A DNA stretch of 56,107 nucleotides, taken from the NCBI GenBank assembly GCA_046263755.1, contig JBJYZC010000017.1, positions 1 to 56,107 of the forward strand, read 5' to 3'. The stretch is from Lachnocurva sp029100405 (GTDB lineage: Bacteria > Bacillota > Clostridia > Lachnospirales > Lachnospiraceae). Each line of letters begins with the position of its first letter. The stretch's first letter is position 1. Position numbers and translations under genes: made by a program. Below, piece after piece: positions 8,221-16,294 of the stretch. Under the pieces are notes generated by a model, which was not told the origin of the DNA, did not search any database, and saw only the letters and a program-made list of their open reading frames with translations.

Positions 8221-8796
8221 TCACAGATTCTCGGCTAAATTGCCTTCTTCATCAATCTCCCGCAGCCATTCACCTTCCTCCAGCACCAGAATCCTCTCCG
8301 GCCGCGTATACCCAAGAAGTGTCTCACCTAGCGGATTGGTCCTCACATACCGGAAATCAAGCTTATCCTCCATCACCCTCCTGGACTTTTCGTTGCCCTC
8401 ATAATGACAGCACCAGACCCTCGGACAATGAAGCTCCGTAAAAGCATAGGAAATCAGAACCGCCGATGCTTCCGGTGCATAGCCTCTGCCCCAGAACTCC
8501 TGCCCGATCCAGTAGCCGAGCTCCGGTTCATCCGCCTTTGCAGAAACCGAGTCTATGCCAAATTTCAGCCCGACGCTTCCAACAATCCTGTCGTCTTCCT
8601 TCTGCAGAACAGCGTAGGTTCCTTTCTTGCAGAGGACATCCCGAATGAACCCTCTGCTGTCATCTACAGACTTGTGAGGCGGCCATCCGGCTTCCGGTCC
8701 GACTGCCGGATTCGAGGCCAGCTGATATAAATCCTCCGCATCCGCTTCCGACCATCTGCGAAGAAGCAGTCTCTTCGTCTCAAAAGTATCTTTCAT
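8221..8796 (-). CDS. RimJ/RimL-type GNAT N-acetyltransferase
   Basis: This GNAT protein of about 191 residues begins in the typical way, FETKRLLLRRWSEADAEDLYQL. It carries ELGYWIGQEFWGRGYAPEAS, the acetyl-CoA pyrophosphate-binding loop (GRGYA), and the late NEKSRRVMEDKLDFRYV motif of RimJ/RimL-like enzymes. The substrate (a ribosomal protein N-terminus, an antibiotic or a small molecule) is unknown. I prefer ATG 8796, while a GTG start at 8808 would add four residues. Neither has a strong ribosome site. It is probably transcribed with the PARG-like gene downstream. Confidence 0.8.
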   Translation of the reverse strand: MKDTFETKRLLLRRWSEADAEDLYQLASNPAVGPEAGWPPHKSVDDSRGFIRDVLCKKGTYAVLQKEDDRIVGSVGLKFGIDSVSAKADEPELGYWIGQEFWGRGYAPEASAVLISYAFTELHCPRVWCCHYEGNEKSRRVMEDKLDFRYVRTNPLGETLLGYTRPERILVLEEGEWLREIDEEGNLAENL

Positions 8797-8808
8797 CCTA
8801 TCGCCCAC

Positions 8809-9302
8809 TTCTTCATCTTCAAAGCCCCTGCGTCGTCTTCTTATGACAGCTCCCTGTGTATCTTCCCATCCTTCTTCGCAGTCATATAAAGATCCTTAAG
8901 CATCAGCTTTGCTTTCGGCTCCTCTGCCAAATATAGACCGTCCTCTACTCTTTCCAATCTTTCGTACAAAGAAAGTAAGCGATTTATTAAAGGGCGGATA
9001 TACCGCCAACAGAAAGCCTCCTAAACTGTGAGATTGTAAGCATTTTACTCTATTTACTTGTGAGGGGCTGACAATGAGTTCCAGAGCCCAAAACATGCCA
9101 GAAGGAAACGCATTGAGCTGGTCAATGACAGCAGCTTTTGTTCAGTTTCGCTTAATTTTCTGTCAGATCCAGGTTCTGTTTACCGATACTATTTTCTTCA
9201 CTGTACCAGTACATTGAGTTTCTGTACTAGTACGTTCTATTTCTGTATTGGTTTATTGGTTAGGATTCCTTGTTTCTATACTAGTAAATTAAAATGCTTA
9301 GT
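8809..9302. other. Intergenic region with TACTAGTA-type short repeats
   Basis: I see no convincing gene, since the only open frame (8896-9096, minus) has unnatural composition. Between about 9199 and 9290 the element TTTCTGTACTAGTAC recurs in four loose copies roughly 20 bases long. GTACTAGTAC at 9224-9233 is a perfect palindrome. The block lies just past the stop of the DUF4236 gene. Confidence 0.45.
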
Positions 9303-10352
9303 TTATCGGTTCATAAATTCTTTAAACCTTTCGGCTGAGTTCCTCATCTCATTTATTGTTTCATTATTTGAACACATTAATTCAATATGAAGTCCTCTGC
9401 CAGATTCTATAAGCACCTCACCGTATTGACAAACAGGAACTTGTCTATTGTCCTTAAATCGTCTGTCTGGCGTACCATTTTTATTCACTTTGAGCCATGT
9501 CTGTCGGATAACCTTAGCATCTCTTGGCACAAACCCTGTTTCTATAAAGTTGGTCGAACCAAATCCCATATTAACATCCGAATAACTAATGGCACCGACA
9601 TTCAGTTTCGAAACAACTAGAATCTTATCTGGCAGGAAATAAACTTTCTGCCTTCGTAATTTCAAACCAAATGGACGTACATTCGAATCCACAAAAAATG
9701 GCAATTTATTAATAGCCTTGGCTGGTATTCTACTAATCCCACGCGACGCACCACCACTTGTTTTCCAATTTAAACCACTCTCTGAAATCGTCTGCCAAAA
9801 ACAATTATTTTTGTTAAGACTCATCCATATTGCAGATAGATCATTATAGGCAGCCTGCGATTCGGTATCAAATGAATACTCCATTGGCACCTTCATCTTC
9901 GTATGAACTACGATTTTAAGTATTACGCCGGCAATCGCTGTAAATATGAATAACGGGAAGGCTGCAAATATTATAGTAGCTATAAGCCAATTACCAAGAT
10001 AATTAAGTCTAAGTGCCTTCTTCATCTGGCCTAACAGTTCTTCATATTCTGCAGGTTGATAATCATTTACGTTCACCTTCTCTGTGCTGACAGCATTACT
10101 GATAACCGCTTGCTGTTGGCTTGGATTTATGTTTCCATTACTATGAACATTATTAGTACGCTTCTGCCTTCCTTTTTCTTCAACGTATGAAAGGCCAGTA
10201 CCAGGAATTGAATATGTGCGTCTTGTGGTTCCACGAGCTGTCTTTGTGTAACGTAAACCTTTCGTACCCCAGCTATATCCAATGCCGCTTTTACTGATAT
10301 TTACGCGAAATCCTCCACCAAGATTGATGCTCCTCCTATAACGCATACCCAT
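9303..10352 (-). CDS. DUF4236 domain protein with a membrane segment
   Basis: The N-terminal ~55 residues, MGMRYRRSINLGGGFRVNIS then GIGYSWGTKGLRYTKTARG, are the DUF4236 domain, common in cell-surface or phage-linked proteins of unknown role. A basic Asn/Gln-rich linker follows. A hydrophobic hairpin lies at about 120-150 (GNWLIATIIFAAFPLFIFTA...), followed by a ~200-residue soluble region without a family I recognise. I choose ATG 10352 because GGAGG (10361-10365) lies eight bases upstream. The in-frame ATG at 10367 overlaps that ribosome site. It lies near the SHOCT gene on the same strand. Confidence 0.75.
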   Translation of the reverse strand: MGMRYRRSINLGGGFRVNISKSGIGYSWGTKGLRYTKTARGTTRRTYSIPGTGLSYVEEKGRQKRTNNVHSNGNINPSQQQAVISNAVSTEKVNVNDYQPAEYEELLGQMKKALRLNYLGNWLIATIIFAAFPLFIFTAIAGVILKIVVHTKMKVPMEYSFDTESQAAYNDLSAIWMSLNKNNCFWQTISESGLNWKTSGGASRGISRIPAKAINKLPFFVDSNVRPFGLKLRRQKVYFLPDKILVVSKLNVGAISYSDVNMGFGSTNFIETGFVPRDAKVIRQTWLKVNKNGTPDRRFKDNRQVPVCQYGEVLIESGRGLHIELMCSNNETINEMRNSAERFKEFMNR

Positions 10353-10597
10353 ATTCTTTTCCTCCATATTCAGTTATATTCCACCATTGTATTAGGCACC
10401 CACATGTTATACCTAGCATTAACCGAGAGTGCTTATAAGTTACTAAAACTTCCCACACCGAAAAGGTGTGCTGAAAATTCAATAATGTAGGCAATAAAAA
10501 AGGAGTTCCGGTCCTTCAGATCTTCAAATATAAGCTCTGCAACGTCTTCGCCGAAAGAAGCATGTAGAAGGAGCTGCCAGGCACCGTCAAGGCTAAG

Positions 10598-11095
10598 TTA
10601 ACTCAATAACTTCTTCTTTTGTTCATCGAACTCTTCTTGAGTGATAACGCCTGCATCAAGAAGTTGCTTATATTTAAGAAGCTCATCTGCAACGGAAAAT
10701 CCAGACGATGCAACAGTACTTTCTGGATGTTTTTCTTGAGCAATAATGTTATCAAGAAAATTTGTAAGTCCAGCAGGTGCCTGAAATATACTTACTGTTT
10801 TATGACCGCCATAAGCGTTAACCTCAATATTAAGTTTTTCCTGCCCGCCTGTAGTCTTTGTCTCTGTCTTAGCAGTTCCCGCTCCAATTAGTGCTCCGGC
10901 AGGTCCGGCGATAGCACCTCCGACCAGAGCACGAGTGATTCCACCCTTCTTTTTTGTCTGAATTTTCTGACCAACGATCTCTTTATTGTAGGAGACTACT
11001 TCATCGAAGCTGTAAACTACCGGATTTTGAATACTTTTCCTCCAGATTTTTTCGTTTCCGATATAAAATAACCTATGAGTATCATCAATGGTCAC
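10598..11095 (-). CDS. SHOCT-domain protein, apparently 5'-truncated
   Basis: The C-terminal 30 residues, ADELLKYKQLLDAGVITQEE then FDEQKKKLL, are a textbook SHOCT oligomerisation domain. A glycine-rich membrane-like stretch (ALVGGAIAGPAGALIGAGTA) lies at about 55-75. The reading frame stays open upstream (KSGFSKEV) to a stop inside the GGTGCCTGTCAC repeat at 11124-11135, with no ATG. The annotated start is a GTG without a good ribosome site. I infer that a repeat-bearing rearrangement removed the N-terminus, and it may be a pseudogene. Confidence 0.7.
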   Translation of the reverse strand: MTIDDTHRLFYIGNEKIWRKSIQNPVVYSFDEVVSYNKEIVGQKIQTKKKGGITRALVGGAIAGPAGALIGAGTAKTETKTTGGQEKLNIEVNAYGGHKTVSIFQAPAGLTNFLDNIIAQEKHPESTVASSGFSVADELLKYKQLLDAGVITQEEFDEQKKKLLS

Positions 11096-11123
11096 TTCTT
11101 TAGAAAAGCCAGATTTAATTAAC

Positions 11124-11275
11124 GGTGCCTGTCACACGTGCACAAAGCGCCGGTCACCTTTGACCGACACACTCACATTCAAAACCGTGTCAACAGTGCC
11201 TGTCACCAAGATCTTCCCATAATTTCATCTCCTGATCTTATTCACTTGCCACTCTTATTAACGGTGCCTGTCACC
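11124..11275. repeat. Cluster of three GGTGCCTGTCACC repeats
   Basis: Copies at 11124-11135, 11195-11207 and 11263-11275, all in the same orientation. They are commonly preceded by TTAAC or CAAC and followed by AAGAT or AAAAT. They fill the gap between the truncated SHOCT gene and the IS3 element. Confidence 0.75.
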
Positions 11276-11304
11276 AAAATTCCTATACACGACAATGATA
11301 TGCT

Positions 11305-11346
11305 ACCCCCAAGTAGGACATTGAAATATAAAACCTACTTGGGGGT
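11305..11346 (+). promoter_or_regulatory. 13-bp hairpin masking the orfA ribosome binding site
   Basis: ACCCCCAAGTAGG (11305-11317) pairs perfectly with CCTACTTGGGGGT (11334-11346). The GGGGG of the right arm is the Shine-Dalgarno of orfA (ATG 11353). A transcript entering from outside would fold and hide it, the known IS strategy against activation by impinging transcription. A transcript started inside would lack the left arm. Confidence 0.7.
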
Positions 11347-11352
11347 ATTTCT

Positions 11353-12045
11353 ATGTCCAGAAAAAGTAAGATTGAGCCTGCCGAAAAGGTAAAGATCATT
11401 GAGCGGGTACTGGCAGATGAGATCAGCGCTACTGAAGCAGCCCGACTGATAGGTGTTGATAGGAGCAGCATTCGGGATTGGCGTAACCTATATCTTTCAG
11501 ATGGTCCCTCTGCCCTCATGGTTCAATCCAATAACAAAACCTATTCTAAGGAGTTAAAACTTCAGGCTGTTCAAGAGTATCTTGATGGAAAATCAAGCCA
11601 GCGAGACATTGTTAAAAAATATCATTTGCGGAGTTCCAGGCAGTTACGCGACTGGATAAAGGTATATACTACTCATGGAGAGATCAAATCATGCACAAGC
11701 GGAGGAGGTAGCTACATGAGGAAAGCCAGAAGCACAACACCGGAAGAAAGACTTGCTATCGTCCAGGACTGCCTGGCTAACGATAAGAACTATGGTGCAA
11801 TGGCATTGAAATACCAGTGTTCATACCAGCAGGTGCGAAACTGGGTAAAACGGTATGAGGAAATGGGCTCTGCCGGTCTGGAGGATCGTCGAGGCCATCG
11901 TGTAGGCACTATGCCCAGCCGCACCCCTGAAGAGGAAATGCGGGACAGGATCGCAGAACTGGAGAGGCGCAACCGTGATCTGCAGATGGAGAATGACCTG
12001 CTAAAAAAAGTCAGAGAGTTAGAGATGAAGGATCGCTATCTCTGA
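11353..12045 (+). CDS. IS3-family transposase OrfA (DNA-binding part)
   Basis: 230 residues with two helix-turn-helix blocks (about 10-45, ISATEAARLIGVDRSSIRDW; and about 120-165, YGAMALKYQCSYQQVRNWVK). The C-terminal leucine-zipper-like helix contains ELERRNRDLQMENDLLKK. It recognises the IS ends and acts as a regulator when made alone. The frame ends at 12045, but the A7G run at 12003-12010 lets ribosomes slip into orfB to give the OrfAB transposase. Confidence 0.9.
   Translation: MSRKSKIEPAEKVKIIERVLADEISATEAARLIGVDRSSIRDWRNLYLSDGPSALMVQSNNKTYSKELKLQAVQEYLDGKSSQRDIVKKYHLRSSRQLRDWIKVYTTHGEIKSCTSGGGSYMRKARSTTPEERLAIVQDCLANDKNYGAMALKYQCSYQQVRNWVKRYEEMGSAGLEDRRGHRVGTMPSRTPEEEMRDRIAELERRNRDLQMENDLLKKVRELEMKDRYL
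12003..12010 (+). other. A7G programmed -1 frameshift site between orfA and orfB
   Basis: The run CTAAAAAAAG is followed in the -1 frame by an uninterrupted reading that continues straight into orfB. This is the standard fusion arrangement of IS3 elements. Confidence 0.8.
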
Positions 12046-12938
12046 CTCGCCATCTTTATAAGTACCAGGCGATCCGGGAACTCTCAGAAGAGCGACATTA
12101 TCCAGTAGAACGGCTCTGTGGTTATCTTCATGTCCCACGCTCAGCGTATTATAGATGGTTAAAAAATCCGGAAAGCATAAGCGAGAAGAAAAACCAGAAG
12201 ATCTCCGAAAAAATCAAGAAGATCCACGAAGACCATCCTGATATGGGATACAGAAGGATCCGCGATGAACTGGACAGAAGATATGATACAAATGTCAATG
12301 ACAAGCGCGTCCTTCGTTTATGTCGTAAAAGCCACATTCAGTCTACTATAAAGTGGAAGCCAAAGAGTTGTACAAGAGCAGCGAATGATCCTGCACATAT
12401 CGCCAGAAATTACATGAACCGGGACTTCCATGCGGATTCACCAAATGAAAAATGGCTGACCGATGTGACAGAATTCAAGTATTATGTCGGCATCGAGGTT
12501 CATAAAGTATACCTGAGTGCCATTCTGGATCTTTATGACCGCCGGATCGTGGCTTTTCGAATCAGCAATCATAACGATAATCCACTGGTGATGAATACCT
12601 TTGATGAAGCTGTTCGTCTGGAGCCGGATGCGCACCCTCTGTTCCATTCAGACCGTGGATTTCAATACACCAGTAAGCAGTTCAGCACAAGACTGAAGGA
12701 ACACCATATGAAGCAGAGCATGTCCAGGGTAGCCCATTGTATCGACAACGGGCCGATGGAAGGTTTCTGGGGCATTTTGAAACGTGAGAGGTATTATGGA
12801 AGACGTTTTAAGTCACGGGAAGCACTTGTCGAAATGATTACGAAATATATCCACTACTACAATAGTGAACGGATCCAGAGAAAGCTTCATCGGATGACCC
12901 CGATGGAATATCATGCAGCATTTGCAGTAGCAGCATAA
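12009..12938 (+). CDS. IS3-family transposase OrfB (rve/DDE integrase)
   Basis: It is read in the -1 frame from the slippery site. An HTH_21-like segment (RLCGYLHVPRSAYYRWLK, then DHPDMGYRRIRDEL) precedes the retroviral-integrase-like core. The catalytic residues are visible: Asp in WLTDVTEF, Asp in HSDRGFQYTS, and Glu in MEGFWGILKRE. The protein ends HRMTPMEYH..., as in IS3/IS150 transposases. An ATG at 12243 would give only 231 residues without the N-terminal part. It should be made mainly as an OrfAB fusion. Confidence 0.9.
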   Translation, partial: SQRVRDEGSLSLTRHLYKYQAIRELSEERHYPVERLCGYLHVPRSAYYRWLKNPESISEKKNQKISEKIKKIHEDHPDMGYRRIRDELDRRYDTNVNDKRVLRLCRKSHIQSTIKWKPKSCTRAANDPAHIARNYMNRDFHADSPNEKWLTDVTEFKYYVGIEVHKVYLSAILDLYDRRIVAFRISNHNDNPLVMNTFDEAVRLEPDAHPLFHSDRGFQYTSKQFSTRLKEHHMKQSMSRVAHCIDNGPMEGFWGILKRERYYGRRFKSREALVEMITKYIHYYNSERIQRKLHRMTPMEYHAAFAVAA

Positions 12939-13080
12939 AGAATACCGCCAGCTGATTCATTCCTCAACTGACGGTATCCAATCACTTATTATTTTTCACT
13001 GTCCCCTTGACGGGTAGCACACCACAAAACCGGAGGTGACGTTTTTTATTCGTTCTGCAGCAATTCACTTATTCTTTTCG

Positions 13081-13317
13081 TCAGACTTCACTATTTTCTG
13101 CTTCTAGATCTACATCTTGTCTGGGATGCATCCTGACAGCACCCTTGGCCTGTAAATTTGCAAGATTCTCAAGCATAATCTTTCCGATCTCAGTCGGATC
13201 ATAATTACACGCGGAACAAATGAATCGTAAGCCGTCTGGGGTTAACAATCGTCCTTTTGTTTTGTCATCGAGGAGATTCTGGTATTCCTCATATTGCTTG
13301 TTTGTAATCTTATGCAT
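13081..13317 (-). CDS. Small protein of unknown function downstream of the exonuclease
   Basis: 78 residues from ATG 13317 (MHKITNKQYEEYQNLLDDKT...ICSACNYDPTEIGK...). The start lies one base after the exonuclease stop codon, so translation is probably by coupling, as no ribosome site is visible. The frame is open further upstream inside the exonuclease gene, but in another phase. No family is recognised. The CSACNYDPTEIGKIMLENLANLQ segment looks helical and natural. The IS3 insertion lies close beyond its stop. Confidence 0.5.
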   Translation of the reverse strand: MHKITNKQYEEYQNLLDDKTKGRLLTPDGLRFICSACNYDPTEIGKIMLENLANLQAKGAVRMHPRQDVDLEAENSEV

Positions 13318-13318
13318 A

Positions 13319-14905
13319 TTAGACTGTAGCATCTTTGCAAATGCTATCTCCTTCGTTCTGATTAGAATCCAAATAACGCCATACATATCCTGCCGCATGC
13401 TTCTGTCGTCCGGAAGCTGCATCACGTATACTCTTAGGACTAATACCTACTGCTACAGAAGCAGATGAAACGCTTTCATATTCTTGGAGAAGAATCATGT
13501 TATCATCATATCTTCCTATTTTTCGGCCTGTGCTTTTTGTTGTTGCTTTAGGACGCTTTTCTGCTTTCTCCGCCCGAAGTTTTCTCGCAAGTCGGCGTTC
13601 TTCTTTTTCTTTTTCAATAGCGGCTTTTTCTGCTTCATGTGCAGCTTTTTGTTCTGCCTTTTTGTCCGCCCTGTTTATACAGGTAGCAACCAGAGAATCA
13701 ACTTCATTGTCAACGATTTGAAAGGTATATTCTGCATCTTGCTGAACCCATCTGGTATGACGATAGAAATCTGTAATACTTTTTCCATCGCGCTTATAGG
13801 CCTTCACAATAGAACCTTCCAAAAGTTCAATTTGCTTTGGATGTCCCAAATTTACACGAACCGAATATGCTTCCCCATCACGATAATCCGTATCCTTTGT
13901 TTCCAATTCACAATGAACATAGTCAGACTTATCAAAGGTAAAGTACATCGGTTTATTCTTGAGTATCTTAAAACTGGTAAAACCATATGGATATTTTGCC
14001 TTGATGTTCCCTCCGCTTTTCTTTTCAAAACGAAGCCTTGCGGTATCTTTTCCCGCATCCATAAGAACTTTTTTGATGTATGCACAAATTTCACGTTCCT
14101 CGTCTGTGGGGAGAGATTTCTCTCGTGCAATACGAGCACGCTCGGCTTCATCCTTCATGTTTTCCAATAATTGTACCAGAATCTTTCCGCAAGTTATTGC
14201 ATCCCCTTCAGCACGATGTTCATCATCATTTACTATTCCATAATATTCGGCAACTGTTGGTTGTTTATAGTTCGGAAGGGTAAGATACTTTCTGGAAAGA
14301 GCCAGAGTGTCAAAATACCGTAAAGTTACATCCTCGTTATATTTAAGCCGTTTTAACGAATTAATGATAAATGCCATATCAAATGAGGCATTGTGAGCTA
14401 CCATACAGATATTCCCCGCAAGAGTATCCTGGCCTAAAAAATCTGTGAATTGATTATATGCAGAAATTTCATCTTCTCCATAGATCTCCAGATCTTCATC
14501 AGTAATACCATTTACTCTTGAAGCAGCTTCTGGAATGTGTTTGACAGAAGCCACTAGCGTAGAATATGAATCGACAGGAACGCCATTCTCAAATTTTACG
14601 GCAGCAATTTCGATAATACTGTTTCTTTCGGGACTTAACCCTGTAGTCTCAACATCAACAGCAAAGAACTCATCCTTTAAAGAATCAATGTATGAACTTC
14701 CGGCAGGAACAGACTGAATCAGCTTTTTTCGAGTGGATTCTGTTAATTTCTTAATGTATTCATCAACATCATTCTCTGATTCTGACATTGATGATTCATC
14801 CTCAAGCAAAGAGCTTTTCTCCGATATGGTAGACTGAGTGGTTTGGCGTACTGCAATGTGGTTATCTATAGATTTCGGCTCAGATAACGATACTTCATTA
14901 TTCAA
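13319..14905 (-). CDS. DEDDh 3'-5' exonuclease (DnaQ/PolC-like) with C-terminal NUMOD-like motif
   Basis: The exonuclease core spans about residues 78-255. Its acidic residues are visible: D84 and E86 in FFAVDVETTGL, D176 in VAHNASFDMAF, and H230 with D235 in HRAEGDAITCG. A middle region of about 200 residues is followed by a lysine/alanine-rich helix (AEQKAAHEAEKAAIEKEKEE). The tail resembles NUMOD1-type DNA-binding motifs (YESVSSASVAVGISPKSIRD...YVWRY). The N-terminus is uncertain: the start is TTG without a ribosome site and the frame opens further upstream. The segment LSEPKSID resembles LSESKFID in the chimeric gene at 17143-17382, hinting at a lost N-terminal membrane part. Confidence 0.75.
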   Translation of the reverse strand: MNNEVSLSEPKSIDNHIAVRQTTQSTISEKSSLLEDESSMSESENDVDEYIKKLTESTRKKLIQSVPAGSSYIDSLKDEFFAVDVETTGLSPERNSIIEIAAVKFENGVPVDSYSTLVASVKHIPEAASRVNGITDEDLEIYGEDEISAYNQFTDFLGQDTLAGNICMVAHNASFDMAFIINSLKRLKYNEDVTLRYFDTLALSRKYLTLPNYKQPTVAEYYGIVNDDEHRAEGDAITCGKILVQLLENMKDEAERARIAREKSLPTDEEREICAYIKKVLMDAGKDTARLRFEKKSGGNIKAKYPYGFTSFKILKNKPMYFTFDKSDYVHCELETKDTDYRDGEAYSVRVNLGHPKQIELLEGSIVKAYKRDGKSITDFYRHTRWVQQDAEYTFQIVDNEVDSLVATCINRADKKAEQKAAHEAEKAAIEKEKEERRLARKLRAEKAEKRPKATTKSTGRKIGRYDDNMILLQEYESVSSASVAVGISPKSIRDAASGRQKHAAGYVWRYLDSNQNEGDSICKDATV

Positions 14906-14959
14906 CGGTCTAGTTGTTCTTGATTCTGATGTTGTTATATATTAGCACAATACAGGAGT

Positions 14960-15105
14960 CTACAAACACTTTTTTCCAAAAATCAATCCCGTGATCAACC
15001 ATCCTATTGGAGCCACGATGATCAATCCGGACATTTTACTCCATGAGACATCTAATTTAAAGACTAACCAAGGATTCGTACTGATTGTATGACGTGAATT
15101 TCAGG
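14960..15105 (-). pseudogene. C-terminal remnant of a small membrane protein
   Basis: The minus strand reads NPWLVFKLDVSWSKMSGLII then VAPIGWLITGLIFGKKCL before a TAG at 14960. The composition is natural and hydrophobic, but there is no start, and the upstream edge abuts the HxlR gene stop. I see it as the tail of a former membrane protein, family unknown. Confidence 0.35.
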
Positions 15106-15468
15106 CAGGAAAGTTTTCGCCAGTCGTACTTGCCTGTCTTTGATTCATAAAATCAATATATTCATTCACCCAAACTTCAAGTACGGCAAGCACTTTCTCA
15201 AATTTATGACCGATCTCGCTCAGTTCATACTCAACTTTTGGTGGAATTTCAGAATACACCCGGCGCACAATCAAACCGTCCTTTTCCAACGCTTTGAGCT
15301 GGCGTGATAAAGTGGTATGTGTCATGTCCTCCGGCATTCGGCGCTGAAGCTCGTTAAAGCGCACCGGTCCATCTTTTAAAAGATACATAATGTACATAGA
15401 CCATTTCCCTGTCAGCACCTTTTGCGAAGTGACGTAGGGACACAGACAAACAATTGTTTTTTCTCCAT
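15101..15468 (-). CDS. HxlR-family winged-helix regulator, with an apparent frameshift near its start
   Basis: The 105 residues from GTG 15418 cover the winged helix (KWSMYIMYLLKDGPVRFNEL, MPEDMTHTTLSRQLKALEKD, then GLIVRRVY). Upstream in the same frame the sequence reads CLCPYVTSQKVLTGKW, the expected HxlR start with its redox-type cysteines, but it has no start codon. The ATG at 15468 behind GGAGG enters this frame only if the A6 run at 15457-15462 had seven bases. So a one-base deletion, slippage or a sequencing error is likely. It is divergent from the flavin-type gene it probably controls. Confidence 0.75.
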
Positions 15469-15481
15469 ATTGCCTCCGTAA

Positions 15482-15504
15482 GTATCATATTAGATACCGG
15501 TATC
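15482..15504. promoter_or_regulatory. Likely HxlR operator in the divergent promoter region
   Basis: GTATC-N6-GATAC (15482-15497) overlaps the perfect palindrome GATACCGGTATC (15493-15504), between the divergent HxlR and PNPOx-like genes. HxlR proteins typically bind such GTATC-type dyads. Confidence 0.55.
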
Positions 15505-15595
15505 ATAAAAAATCGTATTTGCATATATTATCATGCGCGAATATAATATCACCTATAAGTACAAAATACAACACGAACGGAAAGGAAAGTCTATT

Positions 15596-15991
15596 ATGAA
15601 GGAAATTTACGAGTATCTGAAGAACTGCGGCACTTTCTATCTGGCTACTGAGGAAGGTGATAAACCACAAGTGCGTCCCTTTGGCGCTGTATGTGTGTTC
15701 GAGGGTAAGCTGTACATTGGAACCAACAACAAGAAGGAAGTCTATAAACAGATGAAGGCCAACCCCAATGTGGCAATCTCCGGCATGTATAAGGGCACGT
15801 GGATCCGTGTCAGCGGCCAGGTCGAGGAAGATACCCGGCGCGAGGCTCGTGTGGCTATGATGAACGCCTACAATGCTTCCCTCAGCAAGATGTATACCGT
15901 GGATGACAACCTGATGACCGTTTTCAGGTTCGTAAACGGTAAGGGTACGGTTTATTCCTCCACTAAAAATCCTGTAGAGTATTCACTGTAA
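15596..15991 (+). CDS. Pyridoxamine 5'-phosphate oxidase-like FMN-binding protein
   Basis: 131 residues from ATG 15596, chosen because GGAAAGGAAAG lies upstream; a more upstream ATG (15533) has none. The split-barrel fold is indicated by FYLATEEGDKPQVRPFGAVC, LYIGTNNKKEVYKQMKANPN and GTWIRVSGQVEED, typical of small PNPOx-like flavoproteins. Members reduce or detoxify small molecules using flavin. It is divergent from the HxlR regulator, which often controls such genes in response to thiols or electrophiles. The physiological substrate is unknown. Confidence 0.8.
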   Translation: MKEIYEYLKNCGTFYLATEEGDKPQVRPFGAVCVFEGKLYIGTNNKKEVYKQMKANPNVAISGMYKGTWIRVSGQVEEDTRREARVAMMNAYNASLSKMYTVDDNLMTVFRFVNGKGTVYSSTKNPVEYSL

Positions 15992-16106
15992 GAAGAGCCA
16001 GCAAGGATGGGCGTCCTTGCCTCCGGCTATATTCTTCCCACTGCAGGGCGGATTCCGGACGTTCACCGATTGGTAACGTACGCCAACCGGGCCCACCAGA
16101 TAAAGG

Positions 16107-16135
16107 GCAGCTCTCGAATGGAGAGCTGCTCTTTG
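16107..16135 (+). terminator. Hairpin terminator after the PNPOx-like gene
   Basis: GCAGCTCTC / GAGAGCTGC stem (16107-16115 and 16121-16129) with a five-base loop, followed by TCTTTG. A smaller GCAAGGA/TCCTTGC hairpin lies nearer the stop at about 16000-16021. Confidence 0.65.
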
Positions 16136-16294
16136 TCTGTCATAGAGATTCAAAAAGCGGCCGAAGAATGCGCCTCTTTCCTTCGGTGCCTTTAGGCGTT
16201 TCCAAATGTTTAAGGCTATGTCACAACAAACAGTTGATAAATAGCCATTTTTATAGGGGAGTATCAGAACTCCCCTACAAACTGTTATTTGCAG

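Larger units (their letters stand above)
11296..13024 (+). mobile_element. Complete IS3-family insertion sequence
   Basis: The ends are imperfect inverted repeats. TGATATGCTACCC at 11296 matches the complement of GGGTAGCACACCA ending at 13024, and homology continues inward for about 30 bases (GGACA-TGAAA-ATAA). Each end is flanked by CAA (11293-11295 and 13025-13027), a 3-bp target duplication as expected for IS3 elements. Inside are orfA, an A7G slippery site and orfB with an intact DDE core, so the element looks recent and functional. The two-HTH orfA suggests the IS150-like group. Confidence 0.9.

Noticed and set aside
8896..9096. 66-residue minus-strand frame
   Set aside because: No ribosome site, odd composition, and it lies in a repeat-bearing gap.
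16007..16195. 62-residue frame after the PNPOx-like gene
   Set aside because: It covers two hairpins including the terminator, so it is almost certainly noncoding.
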